A stretch of DNA of 64,000 nucleotides, taken from the NCBI RefSeq assembly GCF_029893355.1, contig NZ_JARZAI010000013.1:1-64000 (forward strand), read 5' to 3'. A model generated the notes under the pieces. That model ran no database searches, had not been told where the DNA came from, and saw nothing but the letters and a program-made list of their open reading frames with translations. A program made the translations under genes and the position numbers. The stretch comes from Kitasatospora sp. MAA4. Lineage in GTDB: Bacteria; Actinomycetota; Actinomycetes; Streptomycetales; Streptomycetaceae. Shown here piece by piece: positions 26,497 through 35,529 of this stretch. How positions within the stretch are numbered: position 1 is the first letter of the stretch; each line of letters opens with the position of its first letter.

Positions 26497-27890
26497 TGAC
26501 CGATCGGATCAAGTCGCACGAGCTGGTGGAGCGCGCCCTGGAACTCTCCCGGGCGGACGGCTGCGTGGCCCTGGTCGACGAGGACACCACGGCCAACCTG
26601 CGCTGGGCCGACAACGCGCTGACCACCAACGGCGTCACGCACGGCCGCCGGCTCACCGTGGTGGCCACCGTGGACGGCGCCGAGGGCACCGCCTCGGGCG
26701 TGGTGGCCCGCGAGGCCGTCACACCGGCCGACGTCGAGCAGCTGGTCCGCGCCGCCGAGGCGGCGGCCCGCGCCGCGGGTCCGGCCGAGGACGCCCAGCC
26801 GCTGCTCACCGGCGACCGGGTCAGCGCGGACTTCACCGAGGGGCCCGCACAGACCTCCATCGACGTCTTCCGGTCCTTCGCACCCGCGCTCGGCTCGGCC
26901 TTCGCCCGGGCCCGCGCGGCCGGCCAGGCCCTGTACGGCTTCGCCCAGCACGAGATGTCCTCCACCTACCTGGGCAGCTCCAGCGGCCTGCGGCTGCGGC
27001 ACGACCAGCCGACCGGGTCGCTCGAACTGAACGCGAAGGCGGGTTTGGGATCGGCCTGGGCCGGCGCCGCCACCCGCGACTTCGCCGACGTGGACGTCCA
27101 GGCGCTGCACACCGAGCTGGACGAGCGGCTGTCCTGGGGCAAGCGCCGGATCGACCTGCCCGCCGGGCGCTACGAGACGCTGCTGCCGCCCACCGCCGTC
27201 GCCGATCTGATGCTCTGCCTGCACTGGGCGATGGGCGCCCGCGACGCCGTCGAGGGCCGGACCGTCTTCAGCCGGCCGAACGGCGGCAGCAAGATCGGCG
27301 AGCGCCTCGCACGGCTGCCGCTGACCCTCCGTTCGGACCCGGCCGCACCGGGGCTGGAAACCGCGCCCTTCCTGGTCACGCACTCCTCCCACCCCGACAC
27401 CTCGGTCTTCGACAACGGCCTGCCGCTGGGCCCCACCGACTGGATCCGGGACGGCGAGCTGGCCAACCTGGTGACCAGCCGGCACACCGCCGCGCTGACC
27501 GGCCTGCCGGTCCGGCCGGGCGCCGACAACCTGACGCTGTCGACCGCCGACCAGGCCGCCGCCCCCACCCTCGCCCAGATGGTGGCCGGCACCGAGCGCG
27601 GGCTGCTGCTCACCTGCCTCTGGTACATCCGCGAGGTCGACCCGGCCACCCTGCTGCTCACCGGCCTGACCCGGGACGGCGTCTACCTGGTCGAGGACGG
27701 CCAGGTGGTCGGCGAGGTCAACAACTTCCGGTTCAACGAGTCCCCGGTGGACCTGCTGGGCCGCATCACCGAGGTCGGCCGCACCGAGCGCTGCCTGCCC
27801 CGCGAATGGTCGGACTGGTTCACCCGGGCGGCGATGCCCGCGGTCCGGGTCCCCGACTTCAACATGAGCTCGGTCAGCAAGGCGTCCTAG
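26496..27890 (+). CDS. tldE: TldE/PmbA-type metalloprotease subunit
   Basis: A 464-aa partner of TldD. It has the family fold (..GRRLTVVATVDGAEGTASG, TLSTADQAAAPTLAQMVAGTERGLLLTCLWYIREVDP) but lacks the HExxxH zinc site, as expected for the non-catalytic subunit. It starts inside the stop codon of tldD. Together they should form a cytoplasmic heterodimeric protease. Confidence 0.93.
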   Translation: MTDRIKSHELVERALELSRADGCVALVDEDTTANLRWADNALTTNGVTHGRRLTVVATVDGAEGTASGVVAREAVTPADVEQLVRAAEAAARAAGPAEDAQPLLTGDRVSADFTEGPAQTSIDVFRSFAPALGSAFARARAAGQALYGFAQHEMSSTYLGSSSGLRLRHDQPTGSLELNAKAGLGSAWAGAATRDFADVDVQALHTELDERLSWGKRRIDLPAGRYETLLPPTAVADLMLCLHWAMGARDAVEGRTVFSRPNGGSKIGERLARLPLTLRSDPAAPGLETAPFLVTHSSHPDTSVFDNGLPLGPTDWIRDGELANLVTSRHTAALTGLPVRPGADNLTLSTADQAAAPTLAQMVAGTERGLLLTCLWYIREVDPATLLLTGLTRDGVYLVEDGQVVGEVNNFRFNESPVDLLGRITEVGRTERCLPREWSDWFTRAAMPAVRVPDFNMSSVSKAS

Positions 27891-27909
27891 ACGCCGTGGG
27901 GGGGAACAG

Positions 27910-28476
27910 ATGATGGACGAGAAGCGCGTGGTCAAGACGTCGAAGCGGCTCTCCAAGGTGCTGCGGCACGACCCGGGCGCCCTCGGCCTCACGCTGGACG
28001 AGGGCGGCTGGGTGCGGGTGGACACCCTGCTCGCCGCCTTCGCCGAGCGCGGCGGGCGGCTGACCCGGGCGGAGTTGGACCACGTGGTGGAGACCAACAA
28101 CAAGCGGCGCTTCGCCTACTCCGAGGACGGCCTGCGGATTCGCGCCAGCCAGGGCCACACGGTGGAGGTGGACCTCGGGCTCGCCGCCACCGAGCCCCCG
28201 CCGGTGCTCTTCCACGGCACCGCGCAGAGTTCGGTGGCGGCGATCTTCAGGGACGGCCTGCGGCCGATGGCGCGCCAGGACGTCCACCTGTCCGCCGAGA
28301 CCGAAACGGCCACCCGGGTCGGCGCCCGGCACGGCCGTCCGGTGGTGCTGCGGGTGGACGCCGCCGCGATGGCCGCGGACGGACACGAGTTCCGGGTCAG
28401 CGCCAACGGCGTCTGGCTGACGGACGCGGTGCCGCCGCAGTACCTGTCGCGCGACGTCGCCCACGCGGCCGACTGA
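27910..28476 (+). CDS. kptA: RNA 2'-phosphotransferase (Tpt1/KptA family)
   Basis: A 188-aa enzyme of the Tpt1/KptA family. In eukaryotes Tpt1 moves the 2'-phosphate from spliced tRNA to NAD. Bacteria lack that splicing pathway, so the bacterial role is uncertain (RNA repair or ADP-ribosylation). Seen: SKRLSKVLRHDP with the first catalytic Arg-His, the winged-helix N-domain (GGWVRVDTLL..), FHGT, and the C-terminal HLS and VWLTDAVPPQYL. GGGGG lies before the double ATG; the second ATG (27913) is also possible. It follows tldE by 19 nt and is probably co-transcribed. Confidence 0.93.
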   Translation: MMDEKRVVKTSKRLSKVLRHDPGALGLTLDEGGWVRVDTLLAAFAERGGRLTRAELDHVVETNNKRRFAYSEDGLRIRASQGHTVEVDLGLAATEPPPVLFHGTAQSSVAAIFRDGLRPMARQDVHLSAETETATRVGARHGRPVVLRVDAAAMAADGHEFRVSANGVWLTDAVPPQYLSRDVAHAAD

Positions 28477-28584
28477 CGCCGAAACGCCGTGCCCCCACTC
28501 TCGTTCGCCGGACACCTGCGGCGTACCGTGAGGGAACCGGGCGGAATCCGTGTCGCGCGGGTGGGCACGAAGGCGGCGGTAGGG

Positions 28585-28953
28585 ATGAGCAGGAACGACG
28601 GGGTCAGGCAGGTCTTCCGGATCACCGGAGCCAGGACCAGCCTCACCGAGGACGTCCGCGGACGGCAGCGCCGGTACGTGATCTCGATGCTGATCCGCAC
28701 CGTGTGCCTGCTGCTCGCGGTGGCGCTGTGGGGCGTCCAGCGCCAGGTCGCCTGGGGTGCACTGGTGGCGGCTGTCCTGCTGCCGTACTTCGCGGTGATC
28801 ATCGCCAACGCCGGACGCGAGCGGGCCCCCGGACTGCCCAGCACCTTCGACCTGCCGCCGACGACCCCGCTGATGCTCGGCCCCGGCGGAACGGGTGGCG
28901 CGGGCGCTGCCACGGGCGCTGCCACCCAGGGCGAGCGCGCCTCGGAAATCTGA
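28585..28953 (+). CDS. DUF3099 membrane protein
   Basis: A 122-aa protein. A short polar N-terminus with ITGAR.SLTEDVR.RQRRYVISM (the DUF3099 signature) precedes two transmembrane helices (about residues 35-52 and 55-73) and a Gly/Pro-rich C-terminal tail. Found across actinobacteria; function unknown. The ATG at 28585 was chosen because the signature begins soon after it; GGTAGGG precedes it. An alternative longer frame from 28489 overlaps the intergenic region after kptA. Confidence 0.8.
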   Translation: MSRNDGVRQVFRITGARTSLTEDVRGRQRRYVISMLIRTVCLLLAVALWGVQRQVAWGALVAAVLLPYFAVIIANAGRERAPGLPSTFDLPPTTPLMLGPGGTGGAGAATGAATQGERASEI

Positions 28954-29117
28954 CTCTCCGTACACAGGCCGGTCAGATCGAGATCTGATCGTCATCTAAG
29001 CCGTGTCCGATTCGCCGGGAATTATCCGTTTATGACGGATGAAAACCTCAGGGGAAGCTCAAATAAATCATGAAAGACCTAGGCACACGCCGCTCCTGCC
29101 GTGACATACTGCGTACG

Positions 29118-29185
29118 CGCTCCGCATCCCCCGTCGGGGCGACGGACCGACGCCGGGCGGCTCCCCCCGTGGCTGCCCGGCGTCG
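29118..29185 (+). ncRNA. Candidate 6C RNA
   Basis: Two neighbouring hairpins each expose a C-run in the loop. Hairpin 1 spans 29118-29141: a 7-bp stem with one G-U pair, loop containing CCCCC at 29128-29132. Hairpin 2 spans 29148-29185: an 11-bp perfect stem plus inner pairs, loop containing CCCCCC at 29163-29168. Both loops share CCCCCGT. Paired C-loop hairpins define the actinobacterial 6C RNA family, and the sequence resembles what I remember of streptomycete members. It lies 40 nt before a small zinc-ribbon-like gene, so a 5' leader or a terminator of the DUF3099 gene is an alternative. Confidence 0.55.
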
Positions 29186-29224
29186 CCATGTCCGCAGCAC
29201 GTCCCGGATGACAGACTGTCGATC

Positions 29225-29464
29225 ATGAGCATCGACTTCTTCGGCACCGCGGCGGACGGCCCGACCGGACCCCCCAAGTGCTCGGCCAAGGCCTGCCGAG
29301 CCACCGCCGAGTGGGTCCTCGTCTGGAACAACCCCAAGCTGCACACCCCCGACCGCCGCAAGACCTGGCTGGCCTGCCCCGACCACCGCGAGCAGCTCTC
29401 CCAGTTCCTGAGCGTCCGCGGCTTCCTCAAGGAGGTCGTGGCACTGGCCGACTTCGTCGAGTAG
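29225..29464 (+). CDS. Small conserved actinobacterial protein, putative zinc-binding
   Basis: A 79-aa protein. Four potential metal ligands are spaced C-x4-C ... C-x2-H (CSAKAC, then ACPDH), and the C-terminus is a hydrophobic helix (SQFLSVRGFLKEVVAL). I believe it is a conserved streptomycete family; some databases attach the misleading name 'acetone carboxylase', which nothing in the sequence supports. It is convergent with trxA, 5 nt apart. Confidence 0.8.
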   Translation: MSIDFFGTAADGPTGPPKCSAKACRATAEWVLVWNNPKLHTPDRRKTWLACPDHREQLSQFLSVRGFLKEVVALADFVE

Positions 29465-29469
29465 CGCTG

Positions 29470-29796
29470 CTACGCGCTGATGAAATCGGCCAGGTCGCGC
29501 TCGATCGCCGCCTTCGGCTTGGCGCCCACGATGGTCTTGACGACCTCGCCGCCCTGGTAGACGTTGAGCGTCGGGATGGACATCACGCCGTACTTGGCGG
29601 CGGTCTCCGGGTTCTGGTCGATGTTGAGCTTGACGATCTCGATCTTGTCACCGTACTCGGCGGCGATGGCCTCCAGGCTGGGGGCGATCTGCCGGCACGG
29701 GCCGCACCACTCCGCCCAGAAGTCCACCAGGACCGGCTTGTCGCTCTTCAGTACGTCCTCGTCGAAACTCACGTCGGTCACGGCCTTGAGCGCCAT
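29470..29796 (-). CDS. trxA: Thioredoxin
   Basis: A 108-aa thioredoxin with the redox motif W30-C31-G-P-C34, the cis-proline loop SIPTLNVYQGG and the VDFWAEWCGPC strand. It reduces protein disulfides in the cytoplasm using thioredoxin reductase. The ATG at 29796 has GGAGGCACCC upstream; the longer frame is not conserved. No reductase gene is adjacent. Confidence 0.95.
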   Translation of the reverse strand: MALKAVTDVSFDEDVLKSDKPVLVDFWAEWCGPCRQIAPSLEAIAAEYGDKIEIVKLNIDQNPETAAKYGVMSIPTLNVYQGGEVVKTIVGAKPKAAIERDLADFISA

Positions 29797-29905
29797 GGGT
29801 GCCTCCGGTGTTGGCGGTTTGTTGTCCCGAACGGACACCCTCCCAGTCTGCGCCGCGCGGGCACCGCCCCACACGGGTGTGTCGGGTGAATTCCCTCCGG
29901 ACGTG

Positions 29906-30895
29906 TCAGCCGCCGATGGCGGACATCGGGCGGTCGGGCTGGTGGAACTCGGGGTCGTCGATTCCGGCGCCGGCCTTCTTGCCCCACATCGCCGCGCGCC
30001 ACAGGGCGGCCAGCTCGGCGTCCGAGGCTCCGGCGCGCAGGGCGGTGCGCAGGTCGGTCTCGCCGGTGGCGAACAGGCAGTTGCGGACCTGGCCGTCGGC
30101 GGTGAGCCGGGTGCGGTCGCAGGCGCGGCAGAACGGACGGGTCACCGAGGCGATCACGCCGACGGTGCCGGGCCCGCCGTCCACCAGCCAGCGCTCGGCG
30201 GGCGCGGCGCCGCGCTCGGCGGTGGTGTCGGGGGTGAGCTCGAAGCGGGCGGCGAGCCGGTCCAGGATCTCCTCGGCGGTGATCATCTGCGAGCGGTCCC
30301 AGCCGTGTTGGGCGTCCAGCGGCATCTGCTCGATGAACCGCAGTTCGTATCCGCGCTCCAGGCACCAGCCGAGCAGGTCGGCGGCCTCATGGTCGTTGAC
30401 GCCGCGCATCAGCACGCTGTTGAGCTTGACCGGCAGCAACCCGGCGGCCTCGGCGGCGACCAGCCCGTCCAGGACGTCCTGGTGGCGGTGGCGGCGGGTG
30501 AGCGTGTGGAAGGTCTCGGGGTCCAGGGTGTCCAGCGAGACGTTGATCCGGTCGAGTCCGGCCTGGTGCAGCGCCTTCGCGGTCCGTGCCAGGCCGATGC
30601 CGTTGGTGGTGAGTGACAGTTCGGGGCGCGGTGCGAGCTGCGCGCAGGCCGCGACTATGGACACCAGGCCGGGCCGCAGCAGCGGCTCGCCACCGGTGAA
30701 CCGCACCTCGCGCACGCCCAGCTCCCGCACCGCGAGGGTGACCAGCCGGACGATCTCCTCGTCGGTGAGCAGGTCGGGCTTGGCCAGCCACTGCAGGCCC
30801 TCCTCGGGCATGCAGTACGTGCAGCGCAGGTTGCACCTGTCGGTGAGGGAGACCCGCAGGTCCACGGCCTGTCGACCGAAGGTGTCGAGGAGCAC
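29906..30895 (-). CDS. moaA: GTP 3',8-cyclase (molybdenum cofactor synthesis)
   Basis: A 329-aa radical SAM enzyme that converts GTP to 3',8-cyclo-GTP, the first step of molybdopterin synthesis. The N-terminal cluster motif is C-x3-C-x2-C in DRCNLRCTYCMP. The second cluster is in RPFCRACDRTRLTADGQVRNCLF, and the protein ends in the Gly-Gly tail needed for activity. The start is a GTG at 30895 with AAAGG upstream. It stands alone, without other moa genes nearby. Confidence 0.95.
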   Translation of the reverse strand: MLLDTFGRQAVDLRVSLTDRCNLRCTYCMPEEGLQWLAKPDLLTDEEIVRLVTLAVRELGVREVRFTGGEPLLRPGLVSIVAACAQLAPRPELSLTTNGIGLARTAKALHQAGLDRINVSLDTLDPETFHTLTRRHRHQDVLDGLVAAEAAGLLPVKLNSVLMRGVNDHEAADLLGWCLERGYELRFIEQMPLDAQHGWDRSQMITAEEILDRLAARFELTPDTTAERGAAPAERWLVDGGPGTVGVIASVTRPFCRACDRTRLTADGQVRNCLFATGETDLRTALRAGASDAELAALWRAAMWGKKAGAGIDDPEFHQPDRPMSAIGG

Positions 30896-30980
30896 GGTGC
30901 GCGCCTTTCCCGGGGTTGGGGCTGGCCCGGGCCGCCACTGCGACGGGCCGGGCCAGCTTAGACCAACCGTGCTCCCGTAC

Positions 30981-32603
30981 TCAGTGCGCGCCGAGACCGG
31001 TCAGTGAACGAACCTCCAGTTCAGCGTACTTCGCCGGATCAGCGCTCTGCTTCGAGAGCACTGTTCCCAGCCAGCCCGCCAGGAAGCCGATCGGGATGGA
31101 GACCAACCCGGGGTTCTCCAGCGGGAACCAGTGGAAGTCGGAGTGCGGGAAGAGCGAGGTGGGCGTGCCGGAGACCACCGAGGAGAAGATCACCAGCAGC
31201 ACCGAGCTGATCAGCCCGGCATAGACCGAGCTGACCGCGCCGACGGTGGTGAAGCGCTTCCAGTAGAGCGAGTACAGCAGCGTCGGCAGGTTGGCCGAGG
31301 CCGCCACCGCGAAAGCCAGCGCGACCACGGCGGCCGCGTTGAGCCGGTCCGCGAAGATGCTCAGCAGGATCGCGATGGCACCGATCGCCACCGCCGCCAG
31401 CTTCGCCGAGCCGATCTCCTCGCGCTCGCCCGCCCGCCCGCGCCGGATCACGTTGGCGTAGATGTCGTGGGCGAAGGAGGCCGAGGAGGCCAGCGTCAGT
31501 CCGGCGACCACGGCGAGGATGGTCGCGAAGGCGACCGCCGAGATCACCGCGAGCAGGATCGCGCCTCCGGTCGAGCCCGCGCCACCGCCCAGCTGCTGGG
31601 CCAGCAGCGGCGCCGCGGTGTTGCCGGCCGCGTTGGAGGCCTTGATCGTCCTGGGCCCGACCAGCGCGGCCGCGCCGAAGCCGAGCGCCAGCGTCATCAG
31701 GTAGAAGACCCCGATGATGCCGATCGCCCAGAGCACCGACTTCCGGGCCGCCTTGGCGGTGGGGACGGTGTAGAAGCGGACCAGGATGTGCGGCAGGCCG
31801 GCGGTGCCCAGCACCAGGGCCAGGCCCAGGCTGACGAAGTCCAGCTTGCTGGTGCCGGTGGCGCCGTACTTGAGGCCCGGTTCCAGGAAGGCGTCGCCCT
31901 TGCCGCTGGCGTGCGCGGCGGCGCCCAGCAGGCTGGACGGGTTGAAGTCGTACTTGGCGAGCACCAGGACCGTCATCAGCGCGGCGCCCGCGATCAGCAG
32001 CACCGCCTTGACGATCTGCACCCAGGTGGTGCCCTTCATCCCGCCGACGACCACGTACAGCACCATCAGCGCGCCGACCCCGACGATCGTCCAGCGCTTG
32101 GCGGCGTCGCCCTCGATGCCCAGCAGCAGCGCGACCAGCGAGCCCGCGCCGATCATCTGGGCCAGCAGGTAGAAGACCGAGACCACGATGGTCGAGATGC
32201 CGGCCGCGGTGCGTACCGGACGTTGTCGCATCCGGAAGGCGAGGACGTCGGCCATCGTGTAGCGGCCGGAGTTGCGCAGCGGTTCGGCGATCAGCAGCAG
32301 GGCGACCAGCCAGGCCACCAGGAAGCCGATCGAGTAGAGGAACCCGTCGTAGCCGGAGAGCGCGATGACGCCGGCGATGCCGAGGAACGAGGCGGCCGAC
32401 ATGTAGTCGCCGGAGATCGCCAGGCCGTTCTGGAAACCCGTGAAGCCGCGGCCGCCGGCGTAGAAGTCGGCGGCGTCCTTGGTCTGCCGACCGGCCCAGA
32501 CGGTGATGCCGAGGGTGGCCAGCACGAAGACGCCGAAGAGCGTCATGGTCAGCGCGCGGTGGTCGCCGGCGGCCGTGGCCAGCGTGAGGGTCGAGCCGGT
32601 CAT
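30981..32603 (-). CDS. Cation/acetate symporter (SSS family, ActP/MctC-like)
   Basis: A 540-aa sodium:solute symporter with 13-14 hydrophobic segments. Signature regions include GRGFTGFQNGLAISGDYMSAASFLG, GGMKGTTWVQ and GTAGLPHILVRFYTVP, typical of the ActP acetate/monocarboxylate group. It imports acetate, pyruvate or propionate with a cation. The ATG at 32603 overlaps the stop of a DUF485 gene (ATGA), and GGGAGGCGGG lies just upstream. DUF485 plus ActP is the classical two-gene unit. Confidence 0.93.
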   Translation of the reverse strand: MTGSTLTLATAAGDHRALTMTLFGVFVLATLGITVWAGRQTKDAADFYAGGRGFTGFQNGLAISGDYMSAASFLGIAGVIALSGYDGFLYSIGFLVAWLVALLLIAEPLRNSGRYTMADVLAFRMRQRPVRTAAGISTIVVSVFYLLAQMIGAGSLVALLLGIEGDAAKRWTIVGVGALMVLYVVVGGMKGTTWVQIVKAVLLIAGAALMTVLVLAKYDFNPSSLLGAAAHASGKGDAFLEPGLKYGATGTSKLDFVSLGLALVLGTAGLPHILVRFYTVPTAKAARKSVLWAIGIIGVFYLMTLALGFGAAALVGPRTIKASNAAGNTAAPLLAQQLGGGAGSTGGAILLAVISAVAFATILAVVAGLTLASSASFAHDIYANVIRRGRAGEREEIGSAKLAAVAIGAIAILLSIFADRLNAAAVVALAFAVAASANLPTLLYSLYWKRFTTVGAVSSVYAGLISSVLLVIFSSVVSGTPTSLFPHSDFHWFPLENPGLVSIPIGFLAGWLGTVLSKQSADPAKYAELEVRSLTGLGAH

Positions 32604-32992
32604 TCGCCCGCCTCCCAGGGGGTGACGACGGTCGGGCGGCCGTAGCGTTCGCGCAGCAGGGCGGCGGACGGGTCGAGCCGCCGCTCGGCGAAGCGCGCGT
32701 ACCAGGCGGCGATGGCGAAGGTGCTGGCGAACTGCAGCAGGCCGAGCACCAGCGCGACGTTGATGTGTCCGAACAGCTTGGCGGCCATGAAGTCGTGCGC
32801 GTAGCAGGACAGCAGCACGTACAGCAGGTACCAGAGCAGGAAGCCGAGCGTCACCGGGAAGGCGAAGCTCCGGAAGGAGGCCCGCAGACCGCGGAACTCC
32901 CGGTCCTCCTCCGGTCGTTCGAGCTGCGCGGGGTCGGTCGCGGTGACGGTGCCGTCCGGCGGCGAGCCGGGCTGCTGGTGGGGATGGTCCAC
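32600..32992 (-). CDS. DUF485 membrane protein (acetate symporter partner)
   Basis: A 130-aa protein. A hydrophilic N-terminus is followed by two membrane helices (around FAFPVTLGFLLWYLLYVLLSCY and VALVLGLLQFASTFAIAAWY), the DUF485 pattern. It is always found beside ActP-type symporters and is thought to assist them. I chose the GTG at 32992 because GGAGAGATGGA lies upstream. Translation is coupled to the symporter by a 4-nt overlap. The 245 nt upstream hold the operon promoter but no clear motif. Confidence 0.88.
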   Translation of the reverse strand: MDHPHQQPGSPPDGTVTATDPAQLERPEEDREFRGLRASFRSFAFPVTLGFLLWYLLYVLLSCYAHDFMAAKLFGHINVALVLGLLQFASTFAIAAWYARFAERRLDPSAALLRERYGRPTVVTPWEAGE

Positions 32993-33238
32993 TCCATCTC
33001 TCCTGACGTCTTCGTGAGACAGGCCGCGCGGGCGGGGGACTTGGGACGGTCCACGCGGTGGTGCAGGGGCGGAGCACGATGATGTGAGGGGCGCCACACT
33101 GTCGTACATGCCGATGCATGCTAAGAGCGATCAGACGGTTGCGGACAGTGTTTGAGCACATCCGGCCCACTCTTCACACTGACGCGCCGTGAAACTGGCC
33201 GAATCACGACGGTCCGCGACGACGTCCGGACATGCCGA

Positions 33239-33271
33239 AGGGGGCGGTACCAGGTTCTGGTACCGCCCCCT
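33239..33271 (-). terminator. Terminator hairpin after the alcohol dehydrogenase gene
   Basis: A 14-bp perfect stem (33239-33252 with 33258-33271) and a 5-nt GGTTC loop lie 40 nt past the stop codon of the dehydrogenase gene. Confidence 0.85.
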
Positions 33272-33310
33272 CCTACCGCTCTTCGCCAGTCCAGAAGAGG
33301 CTCAGAGGGC

Positions 33311-34354
33311 TCAGAAGGCGATGCGGACCTTCAGCGCCGAGCGGTCGTCCATCGCGCGGTAGCCGTCCGGCACGCCGTCCAGGTCCACCGTCCGGTCGAA
33401 GACCAGACCGGGTTCGATCTTCCCCGCCAGCACGTCCGCGAGCAGCTCGGGGATGTACGCGCGGGCCGGCGCGACGCCGCCACCGAGGGCCACATTTCGG
33501 CCGAACATCTGACCGATGTCGACGCCCGCGCTGCCGCCGTGCGGCACGCCCACGTAACCGACCGCACCGCCGTCGCGGGCGATCGAGATCGCCGTGCGCA
33601 TCGACTCCTCGGTGCCGACCGCCTCCAGGACGGAGTGCGCGCCCTGGCCGCCGGTCAGCTCGCGGACGGCCTCGATGGCCGCCTCGCCGCGCTCGGCCAC
33701 CACGTCGGTGGCGCCGAACTTGCGGGCGATGTCGGTGCGGACCTCGTGCCGGCCGAGCGCGATGATCCGCCCGGCGCCGAGCCGGTGGGCCGCCAGCACG
33801 CCGCACAGGCCCACCGCGCCGTCGCCGACCACGGCCACCGTCGAGCCGGGGCGGACCTTGGCGGCGACCGCGGCGTGGTGCCCGGTGGCCATCACGTCGG
33901 AGAGCGCCAGCAGGTGCGGCAGCAGCGCTTGGTCGGTGGCCGCGTCCTTGGGCAGCTGGACCAGCGTGCCGTCCGCGAACGGCACCCGGACCGCCTCGCC
34001 CTGGCCGCCGTCGGAGCCGACGCTGCCCCAGAAACCGCCGTGCGGGCAGGAGGTCTGCAGACCCTCGCGGCAGTACTCGCACACGCCGTCGGACCAGACG
34101 AACGGCGCCACCACGAAGTCGCCCGGCTTGAACCCGGCCACCGCCGAGCCGACCGACTCGACGATGCCGAGGAACTCGTGGCCGATCCGCTGGCCGGCCT
34201 CGCGCGCCGCGACCCCGCGGTAGGCCCACAGGTCGCTGCCGCAGATACAGGCGTTGACCACCCGCACCACCGCGTCGGTCGGCTGCTGGATCTCCGGGTC
34301 CGGTACGTCCTCGATCCGGATGTCGTTGGGGCCGTGGATGACGGTGGCGCGCAT
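33311..34354 (-). CDS. Zinc-dependent alcohol dehydrogenase (MDR family)
   Basis: A 347-aa medium-chain dehydrogenase. The catalytic zinc site includes C in ACICGSD, H-E in GHEFLG and a downstream acidic residue; structural zinc cysteines lie in CEYCREGLQTSC. The Rossmann motif VVGDGAVGLCG is present. The NAD(P)-dependent oxidation substrate is unknown. The ATG at 34354 follows GAAGGA. It is a single-gene unit ending in a strong hairpin. Confidence 0.92.
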   Translation of the reverse strand: MRATVIHGPNDIRIEDVPDPEIQQPTDAVVRVVNACICGSDLWAYRGVAAREAGQRIGHEFLGIVESVGSAVAGFKPGDFVVAPFVWSDGVCEYCREGLQTSCPHGGFWGSVGSDGGQGEAVRVPFADGTLVQLPKDAATDQALLPHLLALSDVMATGHHAAVAAKVRPGSTVAVVGDGAVGLCGVLAAHRLGAGRIIALGRHEVRTDIARKFGATDVVAERGEAAIEAVRELTGGQGAHSVLEAVGTEESMRTAISIARDGGAVGYVGVPHGGSAGVDIGQMFGRNVALGGGVAPARAYIPELLADVLAGKIEPGLVFDRTVDLDGVPDGYRAMDDRSALKVRIAF

Positions 34355-34499
34355 GGGGATGTCCTTCGTGGGGAGCATGGAATGGATTCGTCCGCTTGTA
34401 CGACCAATCCGCTCTCCACTCTATTCCGGGGCACCCCAGGCGGCCCTGCGGGCCCGAACGGCCCCTCGCGCAGCCAAACGCCCCTTAAGCTGGTGCACC

Positions 34500-35498
34500 A
34501 TGCACGCGCCCCAGCCTTCGGCCCTACCGATCCCCCCGCAGCGCACCAGTGCGCCCGAGGGCCTCGAAGGCCCCGCAGGATACGCCGTCGTCGACGTCGA
34601 GACCACCGGTCTGGGCCGCTCCGACCGGGTGATCTCGGCGGGCGTCTACCGGCTGGACGCGCACGGCGAGGTGCTCGACCACTGGTACACCCTGGTCAAC
34701 CCGCTGCGCGACCCCGGCCCGGTCTGGATCCACGGCCTGACCAGCGCCATGCTGGCCGACGCGCCGACCTTCCCGGAGATCGCCGACGAGCTGGGCGCCC
34801 GGCTGGCCGGCCGGGTGATGGTGGCGCACAACGCGCTCTTCGACTGGAACATGATCTCCCGCGAGTACGCGCGGGCCGGGCTGCGCGCCCCGGTGGAGCA
34901 GCGGCTCTGCACGATGGTGCTCTCGCGCGACCTCGGCCTGCCGCTGCCCAACGGCAAGCTGGCCTCGCTGGCCGAGTACTTCGGCGTCCAGCAGCGCAAT
35001 GCCCACAACGCGCTGGACGACGCCCGGGTGCTCGCCGAGGCCTTCCGGCCCAGCCTGCACCTGGCCCGCAGCGGCGGCGTACCGCTGCCGCTGACCACCT
35101 GCGTCGCGGTGACCGATCTCGGCGAGGACTCCTCGACCGCCGCACCCGGTCCGATCCGCGGCTCCTGGGGCTCCTCCTACCGTCCCGCGCGCAAGCGGCC
35201 CGCCTGCCCGTACCCCAACCCCGGCCGCTGGCAGGAGGGCGGGCTGCTGGTGCAGGGCATGCGGGTGGCGATCACCGGCGACACCGCGACCGACCGCGAG
35301 GTGCTGGAGGACCGGGCGATCGCCGCCGGGCTGCACATCGCCTCCTCGGTCAGCCGGCTCACCAGCCTGCTGGTGACCAACGAGCCCAGCAGCTGGAGCG
35401 GCAAGGCCCGCAAGGCGCGCGAGCTCGGCACCCCGGTGATCGGCGAGGACGCCTTCCTCCAGCTGCTCTCGGACGTCGCCCCGCACCCCGGTGCCTGA
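34500..35498 (+). CDS. DEDDh 3'-5' exonuclease with C-terminal BRCT domain
   Basis: A 332-aa protein. The DnaQ-like exonuclease (residues ~20-185) shows Exo I VVDVETTG (D, E), Exo II HNALFDWNM (D) and Exo III HNALDDARV (H, D). A BRCT-like domain follows at residues ~250-325 (GMRVAITGDTATDREVLEDRAIAAGLHIASSVSRLTSLLVTNE). The fusion of proofreading-type nuclease and BRCT module suggests a repair or DNA-end processing role; it is widespread in streptomycetes. The start at 34500 was chosen as the first ATG in frame that gives the short Pro-rich N-terminus seen in the family. Confidence 0.9.
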   Translation: MHAPQPSALPIPPQRTSAPEGLEGPAGYAVVDVETTGLGRSDRVISAGVYRLDAHGEVLDHWYTLVNPLRDPGPVWIHGLTSAMLADAPTFPEIADELGARLAGRVMVAHNALFDWNMISREYARAGLRAPVEQRLCTMVLSRDLGLPLPNGKLASLAEYFGVQQRNAHNALDDARVLAEAFRPSLHLARSGGVPLPLTTCVAVTDLGEDSSTAAPGPIRGSWGSSYRPARKRPACPYPNPGRWQEGGLLVQGMRVAITGDTATDREVLEDRAIAAGLHIASSVSRLTSLLVTNEPSSWSGKARKARELGTPVIGEDAFLQLLSDVAPHPGA

Positions 35499-35529
35499 CC
35501 CGCGCCCGGCGTGGGCGTAACGTGCCGAT

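Noticed and set aside
24943-27890. TldD/TldE as the leader protease of the peptide-PIMT system.
   Set aside because: The genes are about 30 kb apart and belong to a separate transcript; the pair is a common housekeeping protease. A functional link cannot be supported.
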